Source: Pyrrhoderma lamaoense
Lineage: Eukaryota > Basidiomycota > Agaricomycetes > Hymenochaetales > Hymenochaetaceae
NCBI GenBank assembly: GCA_002794735.1
Contig: NBAZ01000036.1
Coordinates: 47,569-111,568 of the forward strand
Length of the DNA: 64,000 nt
Reading direction: 5' to 3'
The position numbers and the translations under genes were made by a program. Shown piece by piece: positions 12,745 to 23,840 of this stretch. A model generated the notes under the pieces. That model was not told the DNA's origin, did not search any database, and saw only the letters and a list, made by a program, of their open reading frames with translations. Numbering within the stretch: the stretch's first letter is position 1; every line of letters begins with the position of its first letter.

Positions 12745-14277
12745 ATGTCTAACACTGATGATACTTATCTGGTATCGGTTCTTTTGAAAGACAATTTTAT
12801 TAAGCAGTGCATACAAGTAGCCATCTGCACGATACTTATATATGATACTAGTACGTTTCTTCATAACATAATCCTAAAACAAAGCCAATGAAAAATAGTG
12901 ATTACTATAGCCGAAGAGGTGAGTTCATCCGAGATCAGAAGGGCGTCATATATCTGATTTTAGTGTCTCAGATCAAATACTTCTGGGTTAGTTCGATATT
13001 TTGTTCCTGAGTACTTTGACTAATACTCTTCTAGACATTTAAACGTCATAGTCTCACACATATCCTATTCTTTCTTGTCAGTATACATGTGAACTGATAC
13101 GTTCAGTTCCTAACATCTACTATCAGAACCGTTACGTTGGTATACTGGGTGCTATCGCAGCATTATCATGTAGGTTTCAAACGGGACTAAAGATGAATTT
13201 ATTTGCTCAGATTAGTATATAGCTCTGTCTTTACAAGCAACGGCCAGCATGTACGCATGTACACAACCCTTCTCCCTTAATACAGCTAACGAAGTTCTCA
13301 GATGTATGAAAGAACTATCTCCCCATATTTCCTCCAATAGACTTATATTCCTATGCGTAAGGTTCCTTCTCAATCTGGATTGATTACATTTCAGGTAGCG
13401 ATGCTATCATATAGACTTCAGTTGGAATCACGTAGCTGATAGTTAATAGGAGCTTTTATTGTGGTTATAATTGACTGTATGAATTTCTCATATCTTTGTT
13501 CGGATCTAGCTGAGAGGGAATCTAGATATCCTTATACTTCGGGTGCTCGCACTATGGAATAACAGTAAGTGATCAAGCTATAATTGAACATATTCTGACT
13601 CTCGCAGACAAAACAATATCTGTTTTTTTGCGATCTCTTTTTTCTTGTGAGGTCATTGCAAAATTTATTCTCGGAAGTGTGGTGGTTAACGTACAGAAAC
13701 GTATGTTCTCGTACCAGGTCCACGATAACTTATCTCACCATGTTTAGCTCATCCGATTGCACTCACGAAAGAAATAGTAATATGTATTGTAGAGAGCAAC
13801 AGGTATGTACGTGCAGTTTACTTCCTATTTATCGATTGGTAAGAGTTTCCTAGTACGTGTTACACGAGCCGCGCTGATATAATATCATAGGATTGTAATT
13901 GCAACTGTAGGATGCATCCTTTTCCTTTTGGCACTCTTCAAAACAATTGGACGTTGGAAAATATTGGGTATACAAGGACACAGTCTTGTAAACATTATGA
14001 TCACAGATCAAATTATCTACTACCTTATGTATGTGCACGTACTTCAAGTATTCCACGAGTACTAAATAAATTTAATAAACATCAAAGGGTCATATTCTGT
14101 AGTGCAATAAATATTGCCACTTCAAGTATCAACTACCTTGGGACATTTTCGATAGCGAAGGAAGCTATTTTTAGTCTTCTTGGAAGCCCTAGTTTCCTAT
14201 GCCTCCTCGGAAGTCGCATGTTCTTGAACCTGAAGGAAGCTGCAGAATTGAATGGCGCTATAGACGCAAGTGTTTAA
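12745..14277 (+). CDS. DUF6533-type multi-pass membrane protein, array copy 4
   Basis: Starts at ATG 12745 (MSNTDDTYLVSVLLK). Helix 1 contains VAICTILIYDT. The 20-nt micro-exon here reads ITIAEE, so the usual Asp-Lys of the DKE motif is replaced. The 15-nt IKYFW micro-exon and the 42-nt exon (FKRHSLTHILFFL) are intact, as is NRYVGILGAI. The last exon contains FCSAINIATSS and MFLNLKEAAEL, ends at TAA 14275-14277, and gives a shorter C-terminal tail than the other copies. The altered DKE motif and short tail make this the most divergent of the apparently intact copies. Confidence 0.65.
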
Positions 14278-14454
14278 AATAACAGTAACTTTGTCGATAG
14301 TGTTATCATTTCGACTGGTTAACCTGGAATGCTTTGTATCGAGTTTGTGAAAATATAATTACTTATGTCATTCTTGGTAATATTGCCCATGCTTTTCTGA
14401 GATATTCACGAAAGTATCATCTTCTACTTCTAATAGTGCAGAAACCCTTGATCA

Positions 14455-14600
14455 GATATAAATCGAATTGTCTAAGTTGGCACATTGTTATGGTGAAGAC
14501 ATAGCGAGGTTCGACCACGGAACTGACCATAGCATTTGCCGCCGATAAAAGACTAAACCACGTGAGATGGGTGGGTCGTGTTGTATGTGGAAGGAGATTT
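14455..14600. repeat. Short dispersed repeat R3, first copy
   Basis: This block is similar to 39836-39985 in the same orientation. The best-kept core is TTGCCGCCGATAAAAG, followed by CTAAACC(A/G)CGTG. The upstream part contains a GGTTCGACCAC-like stretch resembling a pol III B box. No matching tRNA fold was found. It could be a SINE-like remnant or a decayed gene piece. Confidence 0.5.
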
Positions 14601-14639
14601 AGGAGAACTTTGCCTTCTGCTTAACCAATGATATAGTGT

Positions 14640-16507
14640 AGACAGATCTACTATAAATTTATTGACTGGTGAGACTTCTGTCACTCGCTGATGCTCAATA
14701 TATGGTACCTATGTTTTGATGAACCTACATGTCTATGATTAGGGTATTACCAACAACTATTGCTTTTATTCTTTACAAAGTCATCAAAAGATCTCAGACA
14801 GAAAGTAGGAAGAAGGACGCAGAAACTAGCGTTGGGGAAAAAGGTAATGGGGACAGGGTCGAATAAAAAGAGTTATTGTAAGTAACAAAGAGAGGAGGGT
14901 AATAGCAACGGGCTAGTGTTTTCCCAAGATCTCTCCAAACTCTTTCCATACTAGAGTTTCCTTCTTCTCTGTCTTTCTGTCCTTCTTCCCAATGTGATTG
15001 AATAAACATCCATTCCTTACTCCTCGTTCCTCGTACTAGAAGGACGCTTTGAAAACAAGTAGATTTTAAGAGGCAATAAATAGCAAAGAAAACGACATTG
15101 AGCGACAAGAATGAATAGGAGTTTATAGTCCAATTGAGAAGGTATACATATATCGCCCACCAAGTGTCAAACTTAGCAGTCAATAAATCCACCAATCACA
15201 AAGATCATTCCGACTTTCCAGAGAATTGTATTTTCAAGTATAAAGTTTCTAGGGTTCACGTAGGGGGGGGGGGTATTAAAGAGCATCAACAAGTAAAGTG
15301 CAATGAAAACTCAACTTTAGGTCAGGGTTGGACCTTTTAGTCGTATTCAGTGGTGAGGACTTGGGGTTTTGATGCTCTGGCTCAGTTTTGAGGGCTAAAA
15401 AGCGAGTAACTCAACTTCGGCCGGGGAGTAGAGAAAGATAGAGACCTTGCGGTGAGCTGAGACCTCACTAACCAATAAGATGAGTAGTAACGTATATACT
15501 AGAGCTCAGACCAAGGCTATAGTTAGATACAAAAGTGTATGTATTTCAGTCCGCCCGGACGACCTGCACTACTACCAGGGCGTTACAAGCGCGTCCGGGC
15601 AGCCTAGTAAGACACAGAGAGGTAAATAAGGAGTACAGGCGACTATCAGAGAGCTACTTCGGGGGATGGGGGGAATTTGTAAGAAATTGACTGATTCCCT
15701 ACGACCTCAAGTCTGGAGGCTTATATAGCAAAACGCGAGATAAAGGTTAGATAATAAATAAGGAAAGCATGGTGTCCAGGTGGCTATATGCCACTGGCCG
15801 AAGGGTCAAAGCCATCAGAATCGAAGGGTCCATATAAACGAACCCTATCCTCGTGCAAGAGTAGAAAGTGAAGCTAAATAGTAAGAGAAATGAGCCAGGC
15901 GCGCAGCCGAGTAGTAGCAATGGACTTTCTAGGCGAGTTAGAAAGTGCATTATGAATGCACTACGACTGGCTATCTACTTACTTGGTCCTACATCACCCT
16001 CAATTTATCCATTCGAGTTCGAGTTCGAATTCCACAAAGAATGAGGTCAAGGTTCAAGTTTATTTTATAGTTGCGCCACAAGACTTCGATAGTCGTCAAA
16101 AGGTCTCAGATGGGAAGTGGAAAGCAGGATGATGAAAGCAGAAATAGGCGTTATGACAAAAGGTAGTGCGGAGAGGACCGAATTAAAACTGAATAAAGAT
16201 ATGATGAAGGGTTATACTTTGTAGCGCAATAAACATTGTTAATGCAAGAATCGGCTCCGCTGATTTTTCTCTAAAGAAGGTGGCCGTCCTTAGTATTCTC
16301 GGGGACCCTGTATTTTTATGTCTCACTGGAAGTCACATGCTCCTGAATCTGAAAGAGGCCGGAGATGTTGAAGTAATTGAAGGGACGGGCATACTAGGTG
16401 ACAAAATCCCAACTGATACTATCAGTTGTCCTCACTTCGCTGCTCCAGCCAGCTCTTTTTCAAGTATGAGAGACATGAAACCCTCAAGTTTCGATGGTTA
16501 TAACTGA
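14640..16507 (+). pseudogene. DUF6533 array copy 5, decayed and interrupted by an LTR
   Basis: Only scattered exons remain. Bases 14650-14680 match the exon ending in the FIDW-like motif. Bases 14745-14790 retain part of the membrane-helix exon (IAFILYK) and then run into repeat sequence. After a solo LTR (15304-15993) the last exon resumes at about 16215-16507 with the family motifs (FLCLTGSHMLLNLKEAGDVE) and ends in TGA. The N-terminal exons with the DUF6533 signature are absent. The sequences on either side of the LTR (about 14790-14875 and 16095-16190) resemble each other, so the break involves a duplicated repeat as well as the LTR. It cannot encode a receptor-like protein. Confidence 0.75.
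15304..15993 (-). mobile_element. Solo LTR (copy A)
   Basis: Reverse-oriented LTR of the same family as the full element at 22647. It starts TGAAAACTCAACTTTAGGTC and ends TTGGTCCTACA, with TG/CA termini. It is about 690 bp and diverged. The flanking 5-mers (TGCAA and TCACC) do not match, so the target duplication has decayed or the copy arose by recombination. Confidence 0.8.
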
Positions 16508-16835
16508 CCTTCTTATAGACTTAGATATTCAGTCCAATTCCCGAGCATATCACTCTAGCGTTATGGCGTAGTAGCAGATGACTCTTATTTATAAAGAGTT
16601 TCAAGAGTTTACTATTGGCTGCAACTTTGATGAAGAGTATGACGGTGTTAAAGTGATGGAATTGGAATAACAAGTGAAGTAGAAGAGGATTGCGAGTGTA
16701 AAGCACTAAGGATCAGATAGCTAACATAGCCTGTACTTGTTAGGAGTTTATCTTTTTGTGTATATTATCAAATTTGAATAAACATTACACAGATGTTGCT
16801 GTAATGGCATCCTTTAACGAATGCATTGTATGTGC
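16508..16835. repeat. 3' flank of copy 5, member of a duplicated downstream block
   Basis: Begins with a block (CTTATAGACTTAGA and a GGCGTAGTAGCAGAT core) also found downstream of copies 7 (from about 29155) and 8 (from about 34075). It shows that the gene and its 3' flank were duplicated together. No gene is seen. Confidence 0.55.
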
Positions 16836-17461
16836 TGAAAACTTAATTTAAGGCCAGGGTTGGACCTTTTAGTCGTATTTGGTGGCAAGGACTTGGGGTT
16901 TAGAGTCTGCAGACACGTTTTTCTGACACGTTTTCAGGGTTTAGAAAGCGAGAAACTTGCCTTCAGGCCTAATGCCTAAAACCCGGTCGAGGTTTAGAAA
17001 GAGGTAGAGACCTGTAGGCGAAGTGAGACTCCTCAGACAGATAGAGGAAACGTATAGAATAGAGCACCATCTGAAGCTATAGCTTGCGATAAAAGCATGT
17101 ATTTTCTCGCACACCCGGATGACTTGCAGTACAGTCAGAGTGTTAACTATCTGAAAGTTAATTGTCTTTTTACAGCCTCAAGTCTGGAGGCTTATATACA
17201 AAAACGCGTGATAAAGGGCAGATGATAAGGAAAAGCATGGTTTCCAGGAGGCTATATGCCACTGGACGAAAGGTATAGGCTATCAGAATCAAGGGGGTCA
17301 TATAAATGAGTCCTATCCTCAAGTAAGATTGAAGCTAATTAGTAAGAGAAATGGGCCGGAAACCGAAGGTAAGGAAATATAGTAATAATGGACTCTCCGG
17401 GCGAGTTACAAGGTGCATTACAGATGCACTATGACTGGCTATCTACCTAGTTGGTCCTACA
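16836..17461 (-). mobile_element. Solo LTR (copy B), internally deleted
   Basis: Second reverse-oriented LTR about 840 bp after copy A. Starts TGAAAACTTAATTTAAGGCC and ends TTGGTCCTACA. It is only about 626 bp, with internal deletions compared with the 734-737 bp LTRs of the full element. The small open frame seen in other LTRs is truncated here. No matching target duplication was found. Confidence 0.8.
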
Positions 17462-17639
17462 CCAAGCTAGTTGGGAGAGGCAAGATCCGGTTCTGATGCA
17501 TATGGTTAATGTGCTAAGCTCTTAGATTGCAGGGAGAGCGTTGTTAAAGGCGAAGGTTAGGTCCCTATTGTGTTGTGTTGTTTCAACTGGTTAAAAAAGG
17601 TATAAATGGAAATCAGAAGAAGAAAAAGTAATAGAAAGG

Positions 17640-18310
17640 GTAGATTGGTAGAATACACTAGGGCTTTGATGCATTCTTAACCTTATCAGCTCGAAATTTC
17701 CTAATTTAAGGGCATGGGCTCTGATTTGGAAAGGGGGTAGCAGAGCATGTGGCGCACCGCCCAAGATCATGAGGAAAGGGGAGTAGACACATAGGGTAGA
17801 AGAAGATGACCGAATAGAGATAAAATCTCTCGTGATAAAAATTGGAAGGAGTGAATACAATATGGTGAGTATAGCTATGGATCTTTGATCGTGTCTCTTA
17901 TTGAGAACTTATTTTTGTGGATTCTATTTCACCCAAGTAACCATTATTACTGAATGTATGCAATGGAGGTGTATAAAATATGAGTCAAGAGAGTCGTACG
18001 GATATCAGGCTAGTGGATTGATAGGATCAGCTGTGTATTTCTCTACGAATGGTCTCATATACCATCTTCACCCCATTAGTGCATATACCACATTATGTAA
18101 GCAGGTGTCTAGATATCTCCTCTTGGAAACCATTCGTAGCTGGGAAATTGAGAGTAGTATTTATGACTAACGCAATGAGGCGTCGGATGTACTTATACTC
18201 TATATGGTTCAAGCAGAAAATACTGAACCCGATCCAAATTTCAACCAGTGCAACTGAATTCCGTGTTATATATGGGGGTTTCAATACAATGGAAGCATTG
18301 ATGAGATGAT
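17640..18310. repeat. Duplicated upstream spacer of array copy 6
   Basis: Diverged relative of about 22014-22440 (upstream of copy 7) and 31740-32170 (upstream of copy 8). Shared landmarks in order are GGCGCACC, a CACATAGGGTAGAAGAAG core, a GAGAG(C/T)(T/C)GTACGAAT-like stretch and GAAGCATTGATGAGATGATA. Open frames across it are not conserved between the three copies, so it is treated as non-coding spacer. Confidence 0.6.
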
Positions 18311-18505
18311 AAACGCTCAATGCTCCACCGCTCAGAAAATATAAAACGTTTCATAGTAGTACTCATCAAATCTTGTTTCCAAGTCAAAAACAGTAGTAAT
18401 AGTACATGTACGTCCAAACCAACTGCTAGTGCGAAGTTCCCCTATTGCACTTATACTCGCTGCGATATACTTACCACACCTAATCTACCTCATTTATCAC
18501 GAATC

Positions 18506-20153
18506 ATGTCTCTTGCTGAATATGCAAACGTGGTATCAGGTACCTTGCAGCAAACATACATTCAACAATGCATACAAGTTGCAGTATGCTCACTCCTTCT
18601 TTATGACACAGGTAGGTTCCTTCGTCATCCATGCTTGAGATAATCCTGATGCAATATAGTGTTGACCATGGATAAAGAAGTGAGAGAGCTGAATTTAGAG
18701 ATAATCTGATAAGACTGAGCTGATTTATCAGATGAAGTATTTCTGGGTCAGTCTCCTCTCGTGAAGCCCTATCCTCTGCCTCACATAATCATAGACAAGA
18801 AAGTGGTATAGACCGTCACATGTCCTGTTCTACGTTGTCAGTATTTAATTTATGCTACTGTTTGTAATCACTATAATCGACTTCTAGAATTGTTACGCTG
18901 GTCTATTAGGAGCCATCTCTAGACTATTTCGTGAGTCTTGTGTAGAGCTGAGTTTGTATTCTCATCTAATATACTACAGTCCAAACGACAGAAGCGACTG
19001 ATAAGTTGTATGCACATCTACAAACAATACTAAATTAGCTATTAGCTAAGAATTGAAGTTTAGATGTGAGTACTAGTATATTATTGTAACTGAAACCAAC
19101 TGATATATTCTCGTCTAAGGCTTTTACTCATCATGGGTCGCTTCTATATCAGGTAGGTCTATTCTCTTCTCTATCATAATTGGTCACTTATCGATAATGT
19201 AACAATAGATATTCTTGTCGAAGTTGTGATAGACTGTGAGATTATGTCATACTTTAGCCTAGAGACAACTAAACGAGAGTTTAGACGTCCTGATACTGCG
19301 AGTACTCGCACTATGGAATAAAAGTATGTAGATAAACTCTGATTGCAATAATTTCTGACTCTAGTAGATAAATTATTATCGATTATTCTCTACTCCATTA
19401 TCATCAGCGAAGCGGTTGCAAAATTTGCACTTGTGGGTATGGGGATCACAGCAGAGAAAAGTATATTTTAGTGTGCTTTTTATGACAGTGCAGGTACTAA
19501 ACCAGAAAAGTTCAAGCACTTGCTCTCACAGGAAGGATAGTACAGTGTGCTACAAGTGGTGCTCAGTTAGAGCAATTCGTTTACTTTCAATTCATTGACT
19601 GGTGAGATTCTGTCATTCTCTCGATACCAGGTGCTATGAATAACGTATTTGAAAGGATGATAACGGCAGCTATCGGTTTCATTCTTTTGTCGCTGGCTCT
19701 TTACAAGACGATTGAACATTGGATATCATTAGGTCTAAAAGGATCTAGTCTTGTAAACTTGATTATCAAGGATCAAATCATCTACTACATCATGTTTGTT
19801 CATTGATTTTTCTCTCAAAAGGATTCACTGAAGCTATACAAAATCTATACAGGATTGTATTTTGTAGTGCGATAAACATTGCTGCTTCAAAAAACAATTA
19901 TCTTGGGTCCTATTCGCTGGAAGAGGGGGCCATCCTTAATCTTCTTGGGAACCCTGGTTTCCTATGTCTTGTTGGAAGACGCATGTCCCTGAATCTGAAA
20001 GAAGCCGGAGATGCTGAAGTAAATGAAGGAACAGGATTTCCAAGTATCAATATCCCAACTAATTCTCTGAGTGGTCTTCACTTTGCTGCCCCAGCCAGCT
20101 CCTCTCCAGGTGTTAGAAGTACAAAACTCTCTAGGGCTCAATTGACGAACTGA
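18506..20153 (+). CDS. DUF6533-type multi-pass membrane protein, array copy 6
   Basis: Best-resolved copy. Exon 1 is 18506-18611 (MSLAEYANVVSGTLQQ..., helix with VAVCSLLLYDT). Exon 2 is 18660-18679 (20 nt, MLTMDKE across the junction). Exon 3 is 18732-18746 (15 nt, MKYFW). Exon 4 is 18795-18836 (42 nt, RKWYRPSHVLFYV). The next exon has NCYAGLLGAI in place of NRY. Further exons contain ILVEVVIDC, LRVLALWNK and AAIGFILLSLALYKTIEHW. The last exon (from about 19855) carries FCSAINIAASKNNYLGS and MSLNLKEAGD, ending at TGA 20151-20153. Exon 1 lies directly after the duplicated spacer, and Arg of the NRY-like motif is replaced by Cys. It is a putative receptor-like membrane protein of unknown ligand. 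Confidence 0.75.
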
Positions 20154-20999
20154 TTCTTCTCCTTATTAAATTTAGACTCATGTTGTTACAACCTTAACAA
20201 CTTGGCACATTAGATGAATATTTTGTAATTGATGGTGAAACAATCAGCTCTCTAAAAGGTGATGACAGTGGCGGAGTCAATGACATAGGTGGAAAGGATG
20301 GATGGAGAAAGAGCAGTCACGGGCGTAGTTAGAAGTAGACAACCAACATTCTATTGTGCCCCTTCTCAGCGAGTTGTCTATCTATGTATTGTATTCACTA
20401 TCCTATGGAAATAAGCTTTGTGTGAACACGGCTCAAAAAGTCCTTGAAATCAAAAGGAGGAACAGCAGAATGCATTTTGAGGGTTACAGTACCCTAGCCA
20501 ATAGATTAGTGGCCTTCATTCCGCTATTCCAATCAGCCCCTGTCTAATTACGAGACGGAGTTACATCCGGCACATTGGATGAAAACAGTGAGTGAATAGA
20601 AAACAGGACTCAAATCCGCTAACTTATCGAGTTCAGAAAACCGTATAACAGCATCCCTATCTGTAAAACTAGTCCCCTTTCGCTGATTCTTTATTTTTTA
20701 TCAGTACAGCCTATAAGTCCCATTTTTCCCTTATATCCTGCCTATTTTCCGGTCAAAACCTACACCGTCCCTCTAACCATTCTACACCAGTGATGTGTCT
20801 GCGACCTTCTATCAAACAACCCTACCCAACGTCTAATCTCCATCAAAACCTTCCGATTTCTAACCTTTCAAAATCCCTTTTAGCCTTATTTGAACGTGCG
20901 CCTCTTCTATTCTGAGCCCGAATTATACCTTCTTCTCAAAAAACAAACAAATAGAAGAACAGGGAGTAAACTGAAGATATGAAGATTGACAGTCAGATA
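20154..20999. repeat. 3' flank of copy 6, duplicated downstream block
   Basis: About 20210-20540 matches 29229-29560 downstream of copy 7. Shared landmarks are a GACAGTG(G/C)(C/T)GGAGTC core, TATCCTATGGA-like text and GAGGGTTACA(G/A)TA. No gene was recognised. From 20560 to 21000 nothing further is supported. Confidence 0.55.
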
Positions 21000-22440
21000 C
21001 GCACGTGCGTTTTAGTCTGTATGTCCGATCATCCGAGTACCCGTTCAACTCAGTTCAATTCAATTTTATTTTAGTGCTTTCCGATGGATTTGTTAACGCA
21101 GAGTAGTGGAAAGAAACGAGTCTTGAGTAGCTTCCCACGAAAGAAAAAGGGCAACAAAAAGCCAGGAAATAGTCACACATTCCGTGCTAAATCGAGTTCG
21201 AGTTCGGGATCCCCCACAGAGAATGAAGTCGATGTCGAAGTTTATATTTCTTAGTACGTTACGTTGCGATTACAGTTGCGTCACAAGCATGCTTTTAGAA
21301 TGTCGAAGGTGCCGAGAACACTAAAGGGTCGAAAAGCTAAAGCAGGTGTTAGGACAAAAGGTAACGGAGAGGGGGTCTAAGAAAGGTTCTCGACGATAAG
21401 AGGATGGAGAGGATGAAGGCGAGTAAGCAAAAAGTGTCAAGGAAATGTGAGTTGAAGTATAAGGCGAAAAGAAGCGTTTTATGGGAAGACCTGTGTCTAG
21501 CGTATACGAGGGGATCCCATATATAATTCATAAAATATGCGAGCATCGTAAAATGTAAGGGAACAAGGAGTGTGAGGGGACGGCATCAAAAAACATAGAA
21601 CGGTATGGGAAAGAGAAAAAGAAACAGAGCCCAGCAAAACTGTGTAATAGCCCTCAACAATCAAAGACAATCTCAAACACTCACCAAGGAGCCCTATTCG
21701 CATCCAATATAAACAAACCTCTCAGAGCAACGTCCTTTTAAACAGCACACCATAATCCTCACAATCTCATATTCATTATTGCATAAAGTGACATTTTCAA
21801 AACTAGGCCCCGGACCACTCTCGTTACGAGGTTTTTGGATTCAAGAGAGGTGTGAGAAGTAAGGGACGGTATAAACGTCCACGATGGTGTGTCAAAAGCT
21901 TCGGATGCGGGCTATGAAAATCATTAATCAGAAAGGGAAACATTGTACGCCAGAATTTTGACGCGTCGTCACCCTATACTAGCGCAACATTCCACAGCCC
22001 AAGGACAAGATCAACGTGAGGCGCACCACCCGATCTCATTAAGGAATGAGAGTAGTCACATAGGGTAGAAGAAGAGGACGGAAGAGAGATGAGAGCTTTC
22101 GTGGCATGCGTAGATTCAGGAGGAACAGCTACATCATAGTGAATATAATCTGAAAGCGATTCGATTTTATCTCTTCCCAAAGTTAATTTTGTGGCTTCTA
22201 TCTTACATGAATAGATATTGTATGCAACGAGAAATCAGGGAATGTGTTCAGCGTGAGCCACGAGAGTTGTACGAATGTTACTCTATCAGGCCGATTGAAT
22301 CATCTCTATATTTCCCTACAGAGCTTGAAAGCGATCGTCTTATCTTATACACACTATCACCTATTAATGCTCACACATACAAGTCGTTTTGTGAAATCAA
22401 TTGTCATGATATGTCCTCCCGACCATCATCATGTGGCTTA
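21000..22440. repeat. Spacer repeat R2, copy upstream of array copy 7
   Basis: Diverged repeat aligned by eye to 29750-31880, with a shorter piece near 16010-16190. Shared text includes TTAGTCTGTATGT, CGGGATCCCCCA followed by GAGAATGA, GTTGAAGTAT, AACAAGGAG and ACACCATAATCC. The second copy has about 1 kb extra in the middle. No conserved reading frame spans both copies. It ends in the upstream spacer shared by copies 6-8. It may be an old mobile element or simply part of the tandem-duplication unit. Confidence 0.55.
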
Positions 22441-22646
22441 GCTATTCCAGAATGGACTGGACCTGTACTATCTGTCAATCAGTGGACCCAGATACGAGAG
22501 TTACAATTCAGTGAGAGCACCGGGAAGATGATATCATATCGGTATCAGCAACTTGCATCATCTCAATCAATTATGGTTGCTTTTCTTGCAACGCTCAATG
22601 TCCATGTGCTAGGAAAAGGCGAAACCTTCCACTTTAATATTCACTG

Positions 22647-23383
22647 TGTAGGACCAGCTAAGTGTTTGGCTGGTCGTAGTGCATTTATAATGCACTTTCT
22701 AACTCGCCCGAGAAGTCCATTGTTACTACTCGGCCGCGCGCCTCGTTCATTTCTCTTACTATTTAGCTTCACTTTCTACTCTTACTCGAGGCTAGGGCTC
22801 GTTTATACGACCCCCTCGTTTCTGATAGCTTGAACCCTTCGTCCAGCGGCATATAGCCACCTGGGCACCATGCTTTCCTTATTATCTAACCTTTATCTCG
22901 CGTTTTGCTATATAAGCCTCCAGACTTGAGGCCGTAGTAAATCAGTTAGTTCCCAGTTAATCCCCAGTCTATTCACCCCCCCCCCCCGAGTAGCTCTCTA
23001 CTAGTCTCCTGTACTCTTTATCTACTTCTCAGCTGCTTTATTAGGCTGCCCGGGCGCGCTCGTAACGCTCTGACCGTACTGCAAGCCGTCCGGGCGGACT
23101 GAAATACATACACTTTTACCTCAAACTACAGCCTCGGTCGGCTCTGTTCGATACGTTTCTACTACTTTAACTGGTCTGTGAAGTCTCAGCTCGCCTCGAG
23201 GTCTCTATCAGTCTCTACGGTCCGACCGAGATCTCGGCCGGACGGCCGAGGTCGAGTATCTCGCTATTTAGCCCCCAAATCTTAGCCTGAGCATCGTGTC
23301 TGGTGTAGGCAGACTCTAAACCCCACGTCCTCGCCACTAAATACGACACCAAGGTCAAAATCTGACCAAAAGCTTAGTTTTCA
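22647..23383 (+). repeat. 5' LTR of the gag-only element
   Basis: TGTAGGACCAGC...TTAGTTTTCA, 737 bp. Two perfect inverted repeats sit at its start: GACCAGC/GCTGGTC (22652-22658, 22669-22675) and GTGCATT/AATGCAC (22679-22685, 22689-22695). A TATA box TATATAAG lies at 22909. A long C run lies near 22976-22988. A 47-codon open frame (22690-22833) recurs in most LTR copies. Confidence 0.9.
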
Positions 23384-23840
23384 TCTGGAGCTCACCGCGA
23401 GGGGGTTCTTTCTGTCTCAACACGCGTTTTTAGGCTAAGCTACCTGCTCCAAAGCCTTCAGGGTCACTCAGGGTCGTCTCTACTGCCCCTGGGCCAAGAT
23501 CCGAAGCACCTAAGGCTAGGATAAGCCTTGGGCCGAAGCCAGGCAAGCAACAGACTCCCCAGACCCCCAACAATCAACCACCACCTCAGAACTCCTAAGA
23601 TCTCTTCAGTACCTCGGCCAGAACCTTCTGGTCGCCTCCTGGAGGTTACTGGCACCTCTTAGAGCTTTCTGGGCACTGTAGGACGTCCTCTTGCCTCAGA
23701 ACTCGGGTGGTAAGCCTCCAGGCAGCCTCTACTCCTCTCAGACTCTTTCTACAAGAGTTCTTTCGCCTCTGACCCCTCCTATACCTTCTACAACACCTCC
23801 TGACGCCTCCTGCTCGTCTTAGACCCTTGGCCCACTTACA

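Noticed and set aside
14480..14600. Possible tRNA gene in R3 (B-box-like GGTTCGACCAC)
   Set aside because: No acceptor stem or anticodon arm could be paired at the right spacing in either copy.
22189..22833. 214-codon plus-strand open frame
   Set aside because: It runs from duplicated spacer into the LTR start; the upstream part is not open in the other spacer copies and the downstream part is the LTR's own small frame.
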